NCBI GenBank assembly: GCA_963753615.1
Contig: CAVWCW010000008.1
Location: 248,001 to 312,000, forward strand
Reading direction: 5' to 3'
Source: CAVWCW01 sp963753615
GTDB lineage: Bacteria > Pseudomonadota > Gammaproteobacteria > Chromatiales > Chromatiaceae
DNA: 64,000 bases
Under the pieces are notes generated by a model that worked only from the letters and a program-made list of their open reading frames with translations, was not told where the DNA came from and did no database searches. This document shows positions 1-8,734 of this stretch, piece after piece (the first letter of the stretch is position 1; every line of letters starts with the position of its first letter). A program made the translations under genes and the position numbers.

Positions 1-1
1 G

Positions 2-559
2 CCCGGCCATCACGCCGAGCGCCATCGGGCCATGGGCTTTTGCATCTTCAACAATGTCGCCGTGGCCGCTGCCCACGCCTTGGAAAGCCACGGCCTGGAT
101 CGGGTTGCGGTGGTGGACTTCGACGTCCACCACGGCAATGGCACCGAGGATATCTTTCGGCATGATCACCGGGTGCTCTTCTGCTCCACCTTCCAGCATC
201 CCTTCTACCCCTTCAGCGGCGAGGACAGCGGCAGCGACCACATCGTCAACCTGCCGCTGGCGGCGGGCGCGGACGGCAGCGCCTTTCGGGCCGCAGTGGA
301 GGGCCATTGGCTGCCGGCCCTGGATCAGTTTGCACCGCAGATGATCCTGGTCTCCGCCGGCTTCGACGCTCATGCGGAAGACGAGATGGGCCAGTTGCGC
401 CTGCGCGAGGCGGATTATGCATGGGTCACCACCCAATTGCGGGAACTTGCCGAAAGCCACGCCGAGGGCCGGATCGTTTCCCTGTTGGAGGGGGGCTACG
501 CCTTGTCGGCGCTGGGTCGCAGCGCCAGCGCCCACATCGACGCCTTGCTCGGGCACTAG
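2..559 (+). CDS. Histone deacetylase-family (acetoin utilisation-like) amidohydrolase, 5' end cut by window
   Basis: This is the C-terminal 185 residues of a zinc-dependent deacetylase of the arginase/deacetylase fold. The frame is already open at the window edge and reads PGHHAERHRAMGF, the family's paired active-site histidines, so the gene starts outside the window. DFDVHHGNGT supplies the Asp and His zinc ligands and SAGFDAHAED the second Asp ligand; LLEGGY near the end is also typical. Family members remove acetyl groups from lysines, polyamines or small amides; the substrate cannot be told from sequence. It is convergent with the yciK-like gene 56 bp away. The missing N-terminus is an edge effect, not a truncation. 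Confidence 0.9.
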   Translation, partial: PGHHAERHRAMGFCIFNNVAVAAAHALESHGLDRVAVVDFDVHHGNGTEDIFRHDHRVLFCSTFQHPFYPFSGEDSGSDHIVNLPLAAGADGSAFRAAVEGHWLPALDQFAPQMILVSAGFDAHAEDEMGQLRLREADYAWVTTQLRELAESHAEGRIVSLLEGGYALSALGRSASAHIDALLGH

Positions 560-615
560 TATTGTCGGCGAGGGTAGGCCAAGCGAGCGAGAAATATCGC
601 GTTTCGGGCTTGTCC

Positions 616-1401
616 TCAGCTGCCCACGGCATCCTCTACCGGCGCCGCATTGAGCTGGCCATCGGCGACGTCGAAGGCCTGGCCGGTGACGCCTTGGCTG
701 TCCGGGCCCATCAGGTAAAGGTACAGGTGCATGAAGCTCTCGGCGGTCGGCAGCCGGCCCGGGTCTTCGCCCGGATAGGCGTGGGCCCGCAGGTTGGTGC
801 GGGTGGGGCCGGGGGCGATGCTGTTGACACGGATTCGGCTGTTGTCTCGGGTCTCGTCGGAGAGGATCTGCATCAGCCCTTCGAGGCCGAATTTGGAGAC
901 CCCGTAGGCGCCCCAATAGGCGCGGCCGCGGCGCCCGACCCGGTCCGAGGTGAACAGGATCGAGGCGTCCGGCGCTTGGCGCAGCAGCGGCAGACAGACC
1001 TGGGTGAGCAGGAAGGGCGCGGTGAGATTGACCCGCAGGACCTTTTTCCAGACCTCCAGGTCGTAGTCGTCGATGCGGCTCAACAGGGCCAGCTCGGCGG
1101 CATTGTGCAGCAGGCCGTCGAGGCGGCCGAATTCCTGCTCGATGGTAACCGCCAGGCCCTGGTATTCCTGCTGGTGGGCACTGTCCAGGTTCATGGGGAA
1201 GATCGCGGGTTGCGGGCCGCCGGCCGCCTCTATGGCGTCGTAGGTCTGCTCCAGTTTGGCCATGGTGCGCCCGAGCAGGATCACGGTGGCCCCATGCTCG
1301 GCAAACGCCAGGGCGGCGACTCGGCCGATGCCATCGCCGGCGCCGGTTACCAGGATGGTGCGGCCGGCGAGGAGATCTTGCGGTGCAATATAGTCGTTCA
1401 T
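616..1401 (-). CDS. yciK: YciK-type short-chain dehydrogenase/reductase
   Basis: A 261-residue SDR oxidoreductase. It has the Rossmann motif TGAGDGIG near the N-terminus (residues about 20-27), an NNAG-equivalent HNAAELA in the middle and the catalytic Tyr/Lys in YGVSK. Length and the N-terminal start (MNDYIAPQDLLAGR) match the YciK group, an NAD(P)-dependent enzyme of unknown physiological substrate. It is the last gene of a leftward cluster ubiG-gph-(phytoene synthase-like)-yciK, and the ubiG-gph-yciK order is the known Pseudomonas arrangement. The ATG is preceded by a purine-rich AAGAAG. Confidence 0.88.
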   Translation of the reverse strand: MNDYIAPQDLLAGRTILVTGAGDGIGRVAALAFAEHGATVILLGRTMAKLEQTYDAIEAAGGPQPAIFPMNLDSAHQQEYQGLAVTIEQEFGRLDGLLHNAAELALLSRIDDYDLEVWKKVLRVNLTAPFLLTQVCLPLLRQAPDASILFTSDRVGRRGRAYWGAYGVSKFGLEGLMQILSDETRDNSRIRVNSIAPGPTRTNLRAHAYPGEDPGRLPTAESFMHLYLYLMGPDSQGVTGQAFDVADGQLNAAPVEDAVGS

Positions 1402-1495
1402 CTTCTTGTTAGCTTGGGGTTTGGCCGTGGGCGGATAGTGCTCGGTAGGCGAACTCTTAGTTCTTTATTGTAGCCGCAACGAGCCTCCAAGGGGC

Positions 1496-2354
1496 TCAGA
1501 CTCGATGGCGCCGGCCACTGCGCCAGGCGATCCAGAATCGGCGCAGCGGGGTCAGGCTGACCCGGCTGTCGAGCACCGGGAAGCCGGCGCGGGCGGTCTC
1601 GTTCAGGGTCGCCCGCCCCAAGGCCGCGAGGGCGACCGCCGGGCCCAGGGCCCGGGATCGGGATCGCAGCAGGTTATTGGGTAGAAGCCGGAGAGCGTCT
1701 CGAGCCAGCTCGGCAAGCAGCGGCGCCAGGGTTGCAGGATGCTCGCCCGCACTCAGCTGCGCGGCGGAGAGCCGATGGCGGGACAGCCGCTCCTCGGGCA
1801 GATAACAGCGCTCGCGCCTTAGGTCGGCCCCGAGCTCCGTGACGATCTCTGTCAGCCGGGTATAGCCACCCAGTGCTCGAGCCTGCTCGAGCAGCCCGCC
1901 TGTCGGCGCCGCCGGCGACCCGGGTCAGAAGCTCCGCAAAAGCGCCGCCGGCCTGACGGCAATGGGCCCAGAGTTCCTCGTCCTCGGCGATCGGTTGGGC
2001 CAGCACGTCGGTCTCGGCCGCGTCCAGCAACTGCAAAAAAGGCTGCAACGGCAGCTGCTGCAGTTGCATCGGGGTAGTAAGGGCCTGGGCCAGCGGGTGG
2101 CGGGCCTGGCCTTGGCGGCTGGCCTCTACCTCGCGCCGCCACCAGTCGAGCTTTAGCCGGGCCACCCCGGGGTCCCGGGTGTGCTCTTGGATGCGCCGGA
2201 TTTCGGCCCTCCACGCGAACAACAGGGCCAGTTCCGGACGGCTCTGGCGGGTGCCGAAGCGGATGCAGTAGTAGGCGGCCGAACCTGGCGGTGTAGCGTT
2301 GTTGGGGAAGCGGTAGGCCTGGTCGCCACTGTCTGGCGCCGACGGCTTAAGCAT
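1496..2354 (-). CDS. Squalene/phytoene synthase-family protein, frameshifted (NDUFAF6-like)
   Basis: Conserved family protein of about 285 residues split by one frameshift. From an ATG at 2354 that overlaps the gph stop codon the frame reads MLKPSAPDSGDQ, then FAWRAEIRRIQEHTRD and LKLDWWRREVE, to about LLTRVAGG. From about 1890-1920 the homologous sequence continues in another frame (GGYTRLTEIVTELG, CYLPEERL, SLTPLRRFWIAWR) and stops at 1496-1498. The first Asp-rich DxxxD motif of true squalene or phytoene synthases is absent. WWRREVE and the closing RFWIAWRSGRR resemble the non-enzymatic branch that includes mitochondrial complex I assembly factor NDUFAF6, so a prenyl-condensing activity is doubtful. 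A single base change near 1900 would restore one frame. Confidence 0.7.
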
Positions 2355-3036
2355 CGCCGCCCAGCCAGTCGAGAACCTGCAACGGGTGCTCGATGCAGCC
2401 GTCAGCGCCCCATTCCCGGGGCCGGTCCTGGGCGCCGATATAGCCGAACAGGGCCACCAGGGTGGCGGTGCCGGCGCTGCGGCCGGCCCGGATGTCGCGC
2501 TCCGCGTCGCCCACGTAGAGGCAGGCCCCCGGATCCCTGGCGGCCAGCTTGCAGGCATGCAGGATGGGGCCCGGGTGGGGCTTGGCGTGGGCCGTGGTGT
2601 CGCCGCTTACCACGCAGGCCGGACGGCCGTTCAGGCCCAGTCCGGCGATCAGGGGCTCGGTCAGCCAGCCGGGCTTGTTGGTTACCAGGCCCCAGCGCAG
2701 ACCTCGTTGCTCCAAGCGGTCGAGCAGTTCCGGTATGCCCGGGAACAATCGCGTGTGACGCTGGATATTGTCCCGGTACAGGGCCAGCAGTTGCTGGCGC
2801 AGCGGTTCGAAGCCGGTTTGTTCGGGGTTCAGCCCGAAGCCGACCTGGATCAGGGCCCGGCCGCCGTGGGAGGCCGCCTCCCGCACCCGGCCGTAGTCGG
2901 CCGGCGGTCGGCCGTGCGCCTGCAGCAGACGGTTCAGGGCATAGGCAAGATCGGGGGCGGTGTCGGCAAAGGTGCCGTCGAGGTCGAACAGGACGCAACC
3001 GACAGGCGTTCGGCCTCCGGCGTTGCCTTCATTCAT
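2347..3036 (-). CDS. gph: HAD-family phosphoglycolate / MurNAc-6-phosphate phosphatase
   Basis: A 229-residue HAD hydrolase with all four motifs: FDLDGTFADT with the nucleophilic Asp, VTNKPG, KPHPGP and GDAERDI. Length and DLDGT context fit phosphoglycolate phosphatase. Because the gene sits directly between ubiG and yciK it may instead be the MupP enzyme, the N-acetylmuramate-6-phosphate phosphatase of peptidoglycan recycling, which occupies this locus in Pseudomonas. It overlaps the ubiG stop by 8 bases and its own stop overlaps the next start, so translation of the cluster is probably coupled. Confidence 0.88.
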   Translation of the reverse strand: MNEGNAGGRTPVGCVLFDLDGTFADTAPDLAYALNRLLQAHGRPPADYGRVREAASHGGRALIQVGFGLNPEQTGFEPLRQQLLALYRDNIQRHTRLFPGIPELLDRLEQRGLRWGLVTNKPGWLTEPLIAGLGLNGRPACVVSGDTTAHAKPHPGPILHACKLAARDPGACLYVGDAERDIRAGRSAGTATLVALFGYIGAQDRPREWGADGCIEHPLQVLDWLGGDA

Positions 3037-3751
3037 CCCCGAGCTTGCGGCAGCAGAGCATGTAGTTCACTTCCACGTCCGGGGCCAGCTTGTAGACGCG
3101 GGTCAAGGGGTTGTAGACGAGGCCGACGATGTGCTCCAACTCCAGGCGGGCGGTGCGCAACCAGGCGTCAAGCTCCGAGGGGCGAATGAAGCGGGCGAAG
3201 TTGTGGGTGCCCTTGGGCAGCAGGCCCAGCACATACTCGGCGCCAATAATGGCGAACAGATACGACTTGGGATTGCGATTGATGGTGGAGAAAAACGCGC
3301 GCCCGCCGGGTTTCAGCAGCTCGGCGCAGGCGTGTACGGTCGAGGCCGGGTCCGGCACGTGTTCGAGCATCTCCATGCAGGTGATCAGGTCGAAGGAATG
3401 GGGGCGTTCCGCCGCCAGGCGCTCCACCGGAATACGCTCATAGTTGACCTCGAGCCCGCTCTCGAGCAGGTGCAGCCGGGCCACCTGCAGTGGCGCTTCG
3501 CCCATGTCGATTCCGGTAACCCGGGCTCCGAGGGCCGCCATGCTCTCGGACAGGATGCCGCCGCCGCAGCCTACGTCGAGCACCTGGCGCTCCGCCAGAC
3601 CGCCGGCGCGTTGCTCGATGTAGTTCAGGCGCAGCGGATTGATCTGGTGCAGGGGCTTGAACTCGCTGTCCCTATCCCACCAGCGTGCGGCCAGTTCCTC
3701 GAACTTGCTGACCTCGGCGTGATCTACGTTCACCTTCTGCTCTACTGTCAT
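3029..3751 (-). CDS. ubiG: Ubiquinone biosynthesis O-methyltransferase UbiG
   Basis: A 240-residue class I SAM methyltransferase that carries out both O-methylations in ubiquinone synthesis. It shows the SAM-binding motif DVGCGGGILSE, GIDMGEAPL and CMEMLEHVPDP, and the UbiG-typical N-terminal KFEELAARWWD. First gene of the leftward overlapping cluster. The upstream 215 bp (3752-3966) separate it from a divergent exported-protein gene and should carry promoters for both; no clear consensus hexamers can be assigned. Confidence 0.95.
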   Translation of the reverse strand: MTVEQKVNVDHAEVSKFEELAARWWDRDSEFKPLHQINPLRLNYIEQRAGGLAERQVLDVGCGGGILSESMAALGARVTGIDMGEAPLQVARLHLLESGLEVNYERIPVERLAAERPHSFDLITCMEMLEHVPDPASTVHACAELLKPGGRAFFSTINRNPKSYLFAIIGAEYVLGLLPKGTHNFARFIRPSELDAWLRTARLELEHIVGLVYNPLTRVYKLAPDVEVNYMLCCRKLGDE

Positions 3752-3966
3752 ATTGAACTGCGACCTGGCTTGGAAATTGTATTGCTGATTATAACCTGGA
3801 GTATTGCCTAGGGTGCGGACTCTCCGGGGCCTAATGTGCTATGTTCCCTTGATATAGTGTGGTTTCTGGGGTACCGGCCGTGATCGAGTCGGCTCAGGCG
3901 GACGCAGATCCGCAGCCGGTAGACCGCAGTTGTGGTTCCAGCGTTTTTTGCGAAGGGGAGTTTGCC

Positions 3967-4749
3967 ATGCATCGTATCGGCTCTTGGTGGTTATTGGGTC
4001 TATGTATTTTGCTGCCTGCATTGGCATCGGGTGCGGAATTAGCGGAAGTTCAGGGTCAGGTCCTGGTGGACGCGGGAAACGGCTTTGCGGCGGCCGATCC
4101 GGGCCCGTTAGAGCCTGGCAATCGGGTCATCCTGCTGGAGCGGGCCCGGGCCACAATCGCTTACGGAGACTGCCAAGTCCGGATCGAATCGCCGCAGGTG
4201 TATGCGGTGACTGCAGCGTCCCCGTGTGCGGGGGATGAAGCGACCCTGTCGATCCCGGGCGGCGCCAGCGCGGCCGGCAGCACGGTAGACAGCGCCTCCC
4301 TCGGTGGCTTCGTCTGGCGAGACCTGAATGACAACGGCTCGTGGGAAAGGACCGAGAACAAGCTCGGTGGCATCGAGATTGCGCTGGTCAATGAATCCTG
4401 TCGCGTCGGAGTCGATTGCCTGGTGGCGACCACGGACTCCGACGGCAGCTACGGCTTCGCCAGCGTGGTTCCGGGTACCTACAGCGTGACGGTTATTGGC
4501 GAGGACGACGACGACCGCACTGTGGTGGCCGTGATCATTTTGGACTCCGGCGGGGCCTACGCCCTGAACATCGGGCTCGGCAGTTCCGGCTTCGTCGCCG
4601 CAGCCCGAGGCTTGATGCTGGCAGGTGCCGTCGGCGCGGGGGCTGCCGCGGCCACAGGCGGGGGGGCTGCCGTGGTCGCCGGCTGGGGCCTAGCGGTAGG
4701 TGCCATGGCTGTCTCGGTGGACAACAATGGCAAGCGGCTCAGTCCCTGA
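3967..4749 (+). CDS. Exported protein with SdrD B-like domain and Gly/Ala-rich C-terminal helix
   Basis: A 260-residue secreted or envelope protein. The start is the ATG at 3967, preceded by GAAGGGGAG; it gives a clear signal peptide (WWLLGLCILLPALASG). Residues about 25-90 resemble the FecR/OmpA-associated beta region (VQGQVLVDAG, RATIAYGDC) with two Cys pairs. Residues about 110-185 form an SdrD B-like Ig domain: GGFVWRDLNDNG, TTDSDGSYGF, VVPGTYSVTV. A Gly/Ala-rich hydrophobic stretch (AGAVGAGAAAATGGGA) near the C-terminus could insert in a membrane. The next gene, a TPR lipoprotein, overlaps by 23 bases, so the two are likely co-expressed. Function unknown. Confidence 0.8.
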   Translation: MHRIGSWWLLGLCILLPALASGAELAEVQGQVLVDAGNGFAAADPGPLEPGNRVILLERARATIAYGDCQVRIESPQVYAVTAASPCAGDEATLSIPGGASAAGSTVDSASLGGFVWRDLNDNGSWERTENKLGGIEIALVNESCRVGVDCLVATTDSDGSYGFASVVPGTYSVTVIGEDDDDRTVVAVIILDSGGAYALNIGLGSSGFVAAARGLMLAGAVGAGAAAATGGGAAVVAGWGLAVGAMAVSVDNNGKRLSP

Positions 4750-6115
4750 CGCGGTCCCCGAGGTGCCGCGCGGCCGCTGTTTGCGGGCCGGCCGAAGGTT
4801 GACTTGGCTGCTGGGGTTGGCGTTGCTCGCGGGATGTCAGAGCAACCCGCCCCAGACGACGGTGCCCGAGCCGGAGCCGATCAACGAGTCGATTCGCCAG
4901 GGCTTTGTCGCCTACACCCAGGGCCAGTACGGGCTGGCGATCCGCCTTTACAATGAGGCTCTCGAGAGCGGAAGCCTAGCCGACCGCGACCTGCTGATCG
5001 CCTACCTGCGGCGCGGGGCGGCCTATCAGGACCAGGGCGATCTGGAGCGGGCGATCGCCGATTACAGCTACGTGATCCGTCTCGACCCGAACTCCGCGGC
5101 CGCCTACAGCAACCGGGGCTGGGCCTATATCGGCCAGGGGGAGTACGAATTGGCGCTGCTCGACCTGGATCGGGCGGTAGCGCTCGACCCAGGTTTCTTC
5201 GTCGCCTTCAACAACCGGGGCCTGGCCAACAAATACCTCGGGCGCTACCCGGCGGCGCTGGCGGACTTCGGGCGCGCCATAGAACTCAAGCCGGATTATA
5301 TCTGGGCCTATATCAATCGCGGCTCGGTCCATGCCGACGCCGGCAATTTCACCCAGGCCATCGCCGACTACGACCGTGCCCTGGAGTTGGTCCCGGATTC
5401 GGTGCCCGCCTACCTGAACCGCGGCTACGCTTATCGCCGCATGGGCTACTTCGATCAGGCGCTGGCGGACTACAACGCCGCTCTGCAGCGGGATCCGGAG
5501 CACGACCTGGCCTATGTCAACCGGGCCACGGTCTACTACCTGCAGGGCAACTACCGACGCGCCATCGACGATTTCGAACAGGCCCTGCGCCGAGACCCGC
5601 GCTATCCACCGTCCTACCGGGGCCGCGGAAATGTGTACCGTGAACTGGGAGACTATGAGCGGGCGCTTGCCGACTATGACAAGGCACTGTCGCTGCAGGA
5701 CGGGGACCCTGACCTGTTTGTCGACCGCGGTCTCCTGTATGCCTACAGGGGCGACTGGCGGGCGGCGGCGGCGGATTTCGAGCAGGCGATCCGCCTCGAC
5801 CCCAATGCCGCAACCGCCTACGGCAACCTGGCCTGGTATCTGGCGACCGCCGACGCTGCCGGTTTTCGCGACGGCCGGCGTGCCCTGGCACTGGCCGAGC
5901 GGGCGGTAGACCTGGACCCAACCGTGGACCATCTGGAAGCCCTGGCTGCCGCCTACGCGGAGATGGGGGACTTTGCGCGCGCCATCGAGACCCTGGAGCG
6001 GGCCCTGCGCAAACTGGCAAAGAACGCCTCAGCGGCCGCCGAGTTGGAACGGCATCTCGCCGTCTATCGTCAGGGCCGGCCTTGGCGCACAGGAGCCAGG
6101 GCCGGCCTGCTCTGA
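4727..6115 (+). CDS. TPR-repeat lipoprotein
   Basis: About 462 residues: a lipoprotein signal (RRLTWLLGLALLAGC with lipobox Cys) followed by about eleven tetratricopeptide repeats, for example AYSNRGWAYIGQGEYELAL and AYINRGSVHADAGNFTQAI. TPR arrays are protein-interaction scaffolds; here it would sit in the periplasm attached to a membrane. The frame also has a GTG at 4700, but the ATG at 4727 puts the positively charged residues directly before the hydrophobic segment. It overlaps the exported SdrD-like gene, suggesting partners in one envelope assembly. Function is not recognised. It ends 11 bp before the convergent mtaD. Confidence 0.85.
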   Translation: MASGSVPDAVPEVPRGRCLRAGRRLTWLLGLALLAGCQSNPPQTTVPEPEPINESIRQGFVAYTQGQYGLAIRLYNEALESGSLADRDLLIAYLRRGAAYQDQGDLERAIADYSYVIRLDPNSAAAYSNRGWAYIGQGEYELALLDLDRAVALDPGFFVAFNNRGLANKYLGRYPAALADFGRAIELKPDYIWAYINRGSVHADAGNFTQAIADYDRALELVPDSVPAYLNRGYAYRRMGYFDQALADYNAALQRDPEHDLAYVNRATVYYLQGNYRRAIDDFEQALRRDPRYPPSYRGRGNVYRELGDYERALADYDKALSLQDGDPDLFVDRGLLYAYRGDWRAAAADFEQAIRLDPNAATAYGNLAWYLATADAAGFRDGRRALALAERAVDLDPTVDHLEALAAAYAEMGDFARAIETLERALRKLAKNASAAAELERHLAVYRQGRPWRTGARAGLL

Positions 6116-6126
6116 ACCGGAGCTTG

Positions 6127-7452
6127 CTATTTGCCCCGGCGGCCGGAGGCGATGCGGGCCTGCCATTCCCGGGCCCGAGCGCTGATCGCCTCGCTGTCGA
6201 GGGTGGTAAGTTCGCGCTTGCGCAGGAGTTGCCGGCCGGCGACCCAGACGTCGCTCACCTGATGGCGACCCGCCGCGTAGACGATCTGCGACAGCGGATT
6301 ATAGACTGGCTGGGTCTCGATCGCCCCCAGGTTAATGGCGGCGATGTCGGCGGATTTGCCCGGCTCCAGTGAGCCGGTTTCCTCAGCCAGCCCCAGAGCC
6401 CGGGCGCCGTTGATGGTGGCCATGCGCAGCACCGCGGCGGCCGGAACCGCGCTGGCGTCGCGCGCCACCGCCTTGGCCAGCAGGGCGGCGGTGCGCATCT
6501 CGCCCAGCATGTCGAGGTCGTTGTTGCTGGCCGCCCCGTCGGTTCCGAGGGCCAGGTTGACCCCGGCCGCCAGCAGCTTGGCCAGGGGGCAGAAGCCGCT
6601 GGCCAGTTTGAGATTGGACTCCGGGGCGTGCACGAGGCTGCCGCCGCCGGCGGCAAAGGCGCCCACCTCGGCCTCTTCAAGCTGGGTCATGTGCACCGCG
6701 ATCAGGCTTGGCGCCAGCAGGCCCAGCCGCTCCAGGCGCGCCAGGGGACGCTCGCCGTACTGCTGCAGGCTGTGCTGGATTTCGTCCCGGGTCTCATGCA
6801 GGTGCATGTGGATCGGGATCTCCAACTCGTCCGCCATCACCCGCACCCGCTCCAGGGGCTGGTCCGAGACCGAGTAGGGGGCGTGCGGGGCGAAGGCGGT
6901 CTGAATGAGCGGGTGACTGCGGAACTGGTCATGCACCTGCAGCCCGCGGTGCAGGTATTCGTCCGGGTCCTGCGCCCAGGCGGTAGGGAAATCGAGCAGG
7001 ATCAGCCCGACGGTGGCGCGGATGCCGGCCGTCGCACTCGCCTGACCGGTGACCTCGGGAAAGAAATACATGTCGTTGAAGCAGGTGGTGCCGCCGCGCA
7101 GCATCTCGGCGATTGCCAGCTGGCTGCCGTCGTGCACGAACTCCTCGTTGACCCAGCGTGCCTCGGCCGGCCAGATGTGCTCGTGCAGCCAGGTCATGAG
7201 CGGCAGGTCGTCCGCAATCCCGCGCAGCAGGCTCATAGCGGCATGGGTATGGGCATTGACCAGGCCCGGGATCAAGGCGTGCTCGGGCAAGGACTGCTCC
7301 TGCTCGGCGATATATTTGCCGCGCGCCTCCGCAGAGGGGAGAATCTCCACTATTCGCCCGCCGCGGATGGCCAGGCTGTACCCCTCCAGAACCGGGTCGC
7401 CGGCGGTGACGGGGATGATCCAGCGGGCGTGCAACAGGGTATCGACGTTCAA
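6127..7452 (-). CDS. mtaD: MtaD/TrzF-family 5'-methylthioadenosine (SAH) deaminase
   Basis: A 441-residue amidohydrolase of the TRZ/ATZ branch. Metal-binding motifs are visible: NAHTHAAMSLLRG, MHLHET and GTDGAASNNDLDM. In Pseudomonas the neighbour of mtnA deaminates methylthioadenosine to methylthioinosine in methionine salvage; location beside mtnA supports the same role. The start codon appears to be TTG (7452), reading MNVDTLLHARWI. It is divergent from mtnA with about 75 bp between the starts, probably a shared promoter region. Confidence 0.9.
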   Translation of the reverse strand: MNVDTLLHARWIIPVTAGDPVLEGYSLAIRGGRIVEILPSAEARGKYIAEQEQSLPEHALIPGLVNAHTHAAMSLLRGIADDLPLMTWLHEHIWPAEARWVNEEFVHDGSQLAIAEMLRGGTTCFNDMYFFPEVTGQASATAGIRATVGLILLDFPTAWAQDPDEYLHRGLQVHDQFRSHPLIQTAFAPHAPYSVSDQPLERVRVMADELEIPIHMHLHETRDEIQHSLQQYGERPLARLERLGLLAPSLIAVHMTQLEEAEVGAFAAGGGSLVHAPESNLKLASGFCPLAKLLAAGVNLALGTDGAASNNDLDMLGEMRTAALLAKAVARDASAVPAAAVLRMATINGARALGLAEETGSLEPGKSADIAAINLGAIETQPVYNPLSQIVYAAGRHQVSDVWVAGRQLLRKRELTTLDSEAISARAREWQARIASGRRGK

Positions 7453-7526
7453 TTCGGGCCTGCCTCGGGGATTCGTCTGAGCGTATTTACTTGGCTGGCG
7501 GCCAATTTGCCACGGGAACCATCGAG

Positions 7527-8585
<1,059 letters not shown>

Positions 8586-8640
8586 GCTTAGAGCGCCTGT
8601 AAGCGTTTCTCGCGCGTTTTCTCTGCGCACGGCACCCCGC

Positions 8641-8659
8641 CGGTATGGTACCATTACCG
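8641..8659. promoter_or_regulatory. Palindrome in the gyrA upstream region
   Basis: CGGTATGGTACCATTACCG is a near-perfect inverted repeat (arms CGGTA/TACCG around the self-complementary TGGTACCA) lying 76 bp before the gyrA ATG. It could be an operator or a small cruciform in the supercoiling-sensitive gyrA promoter region. No matching regulator can be named. Confidence 0.35.
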
Positions 8660-8734
8660 ATTTCCCGAGAAGGCTTTTCGTAAGCCGCCCGTCCGCTCCC
8701 TCCGAGCGGCCGGCGGGACGTCCGATGGAAGCGC

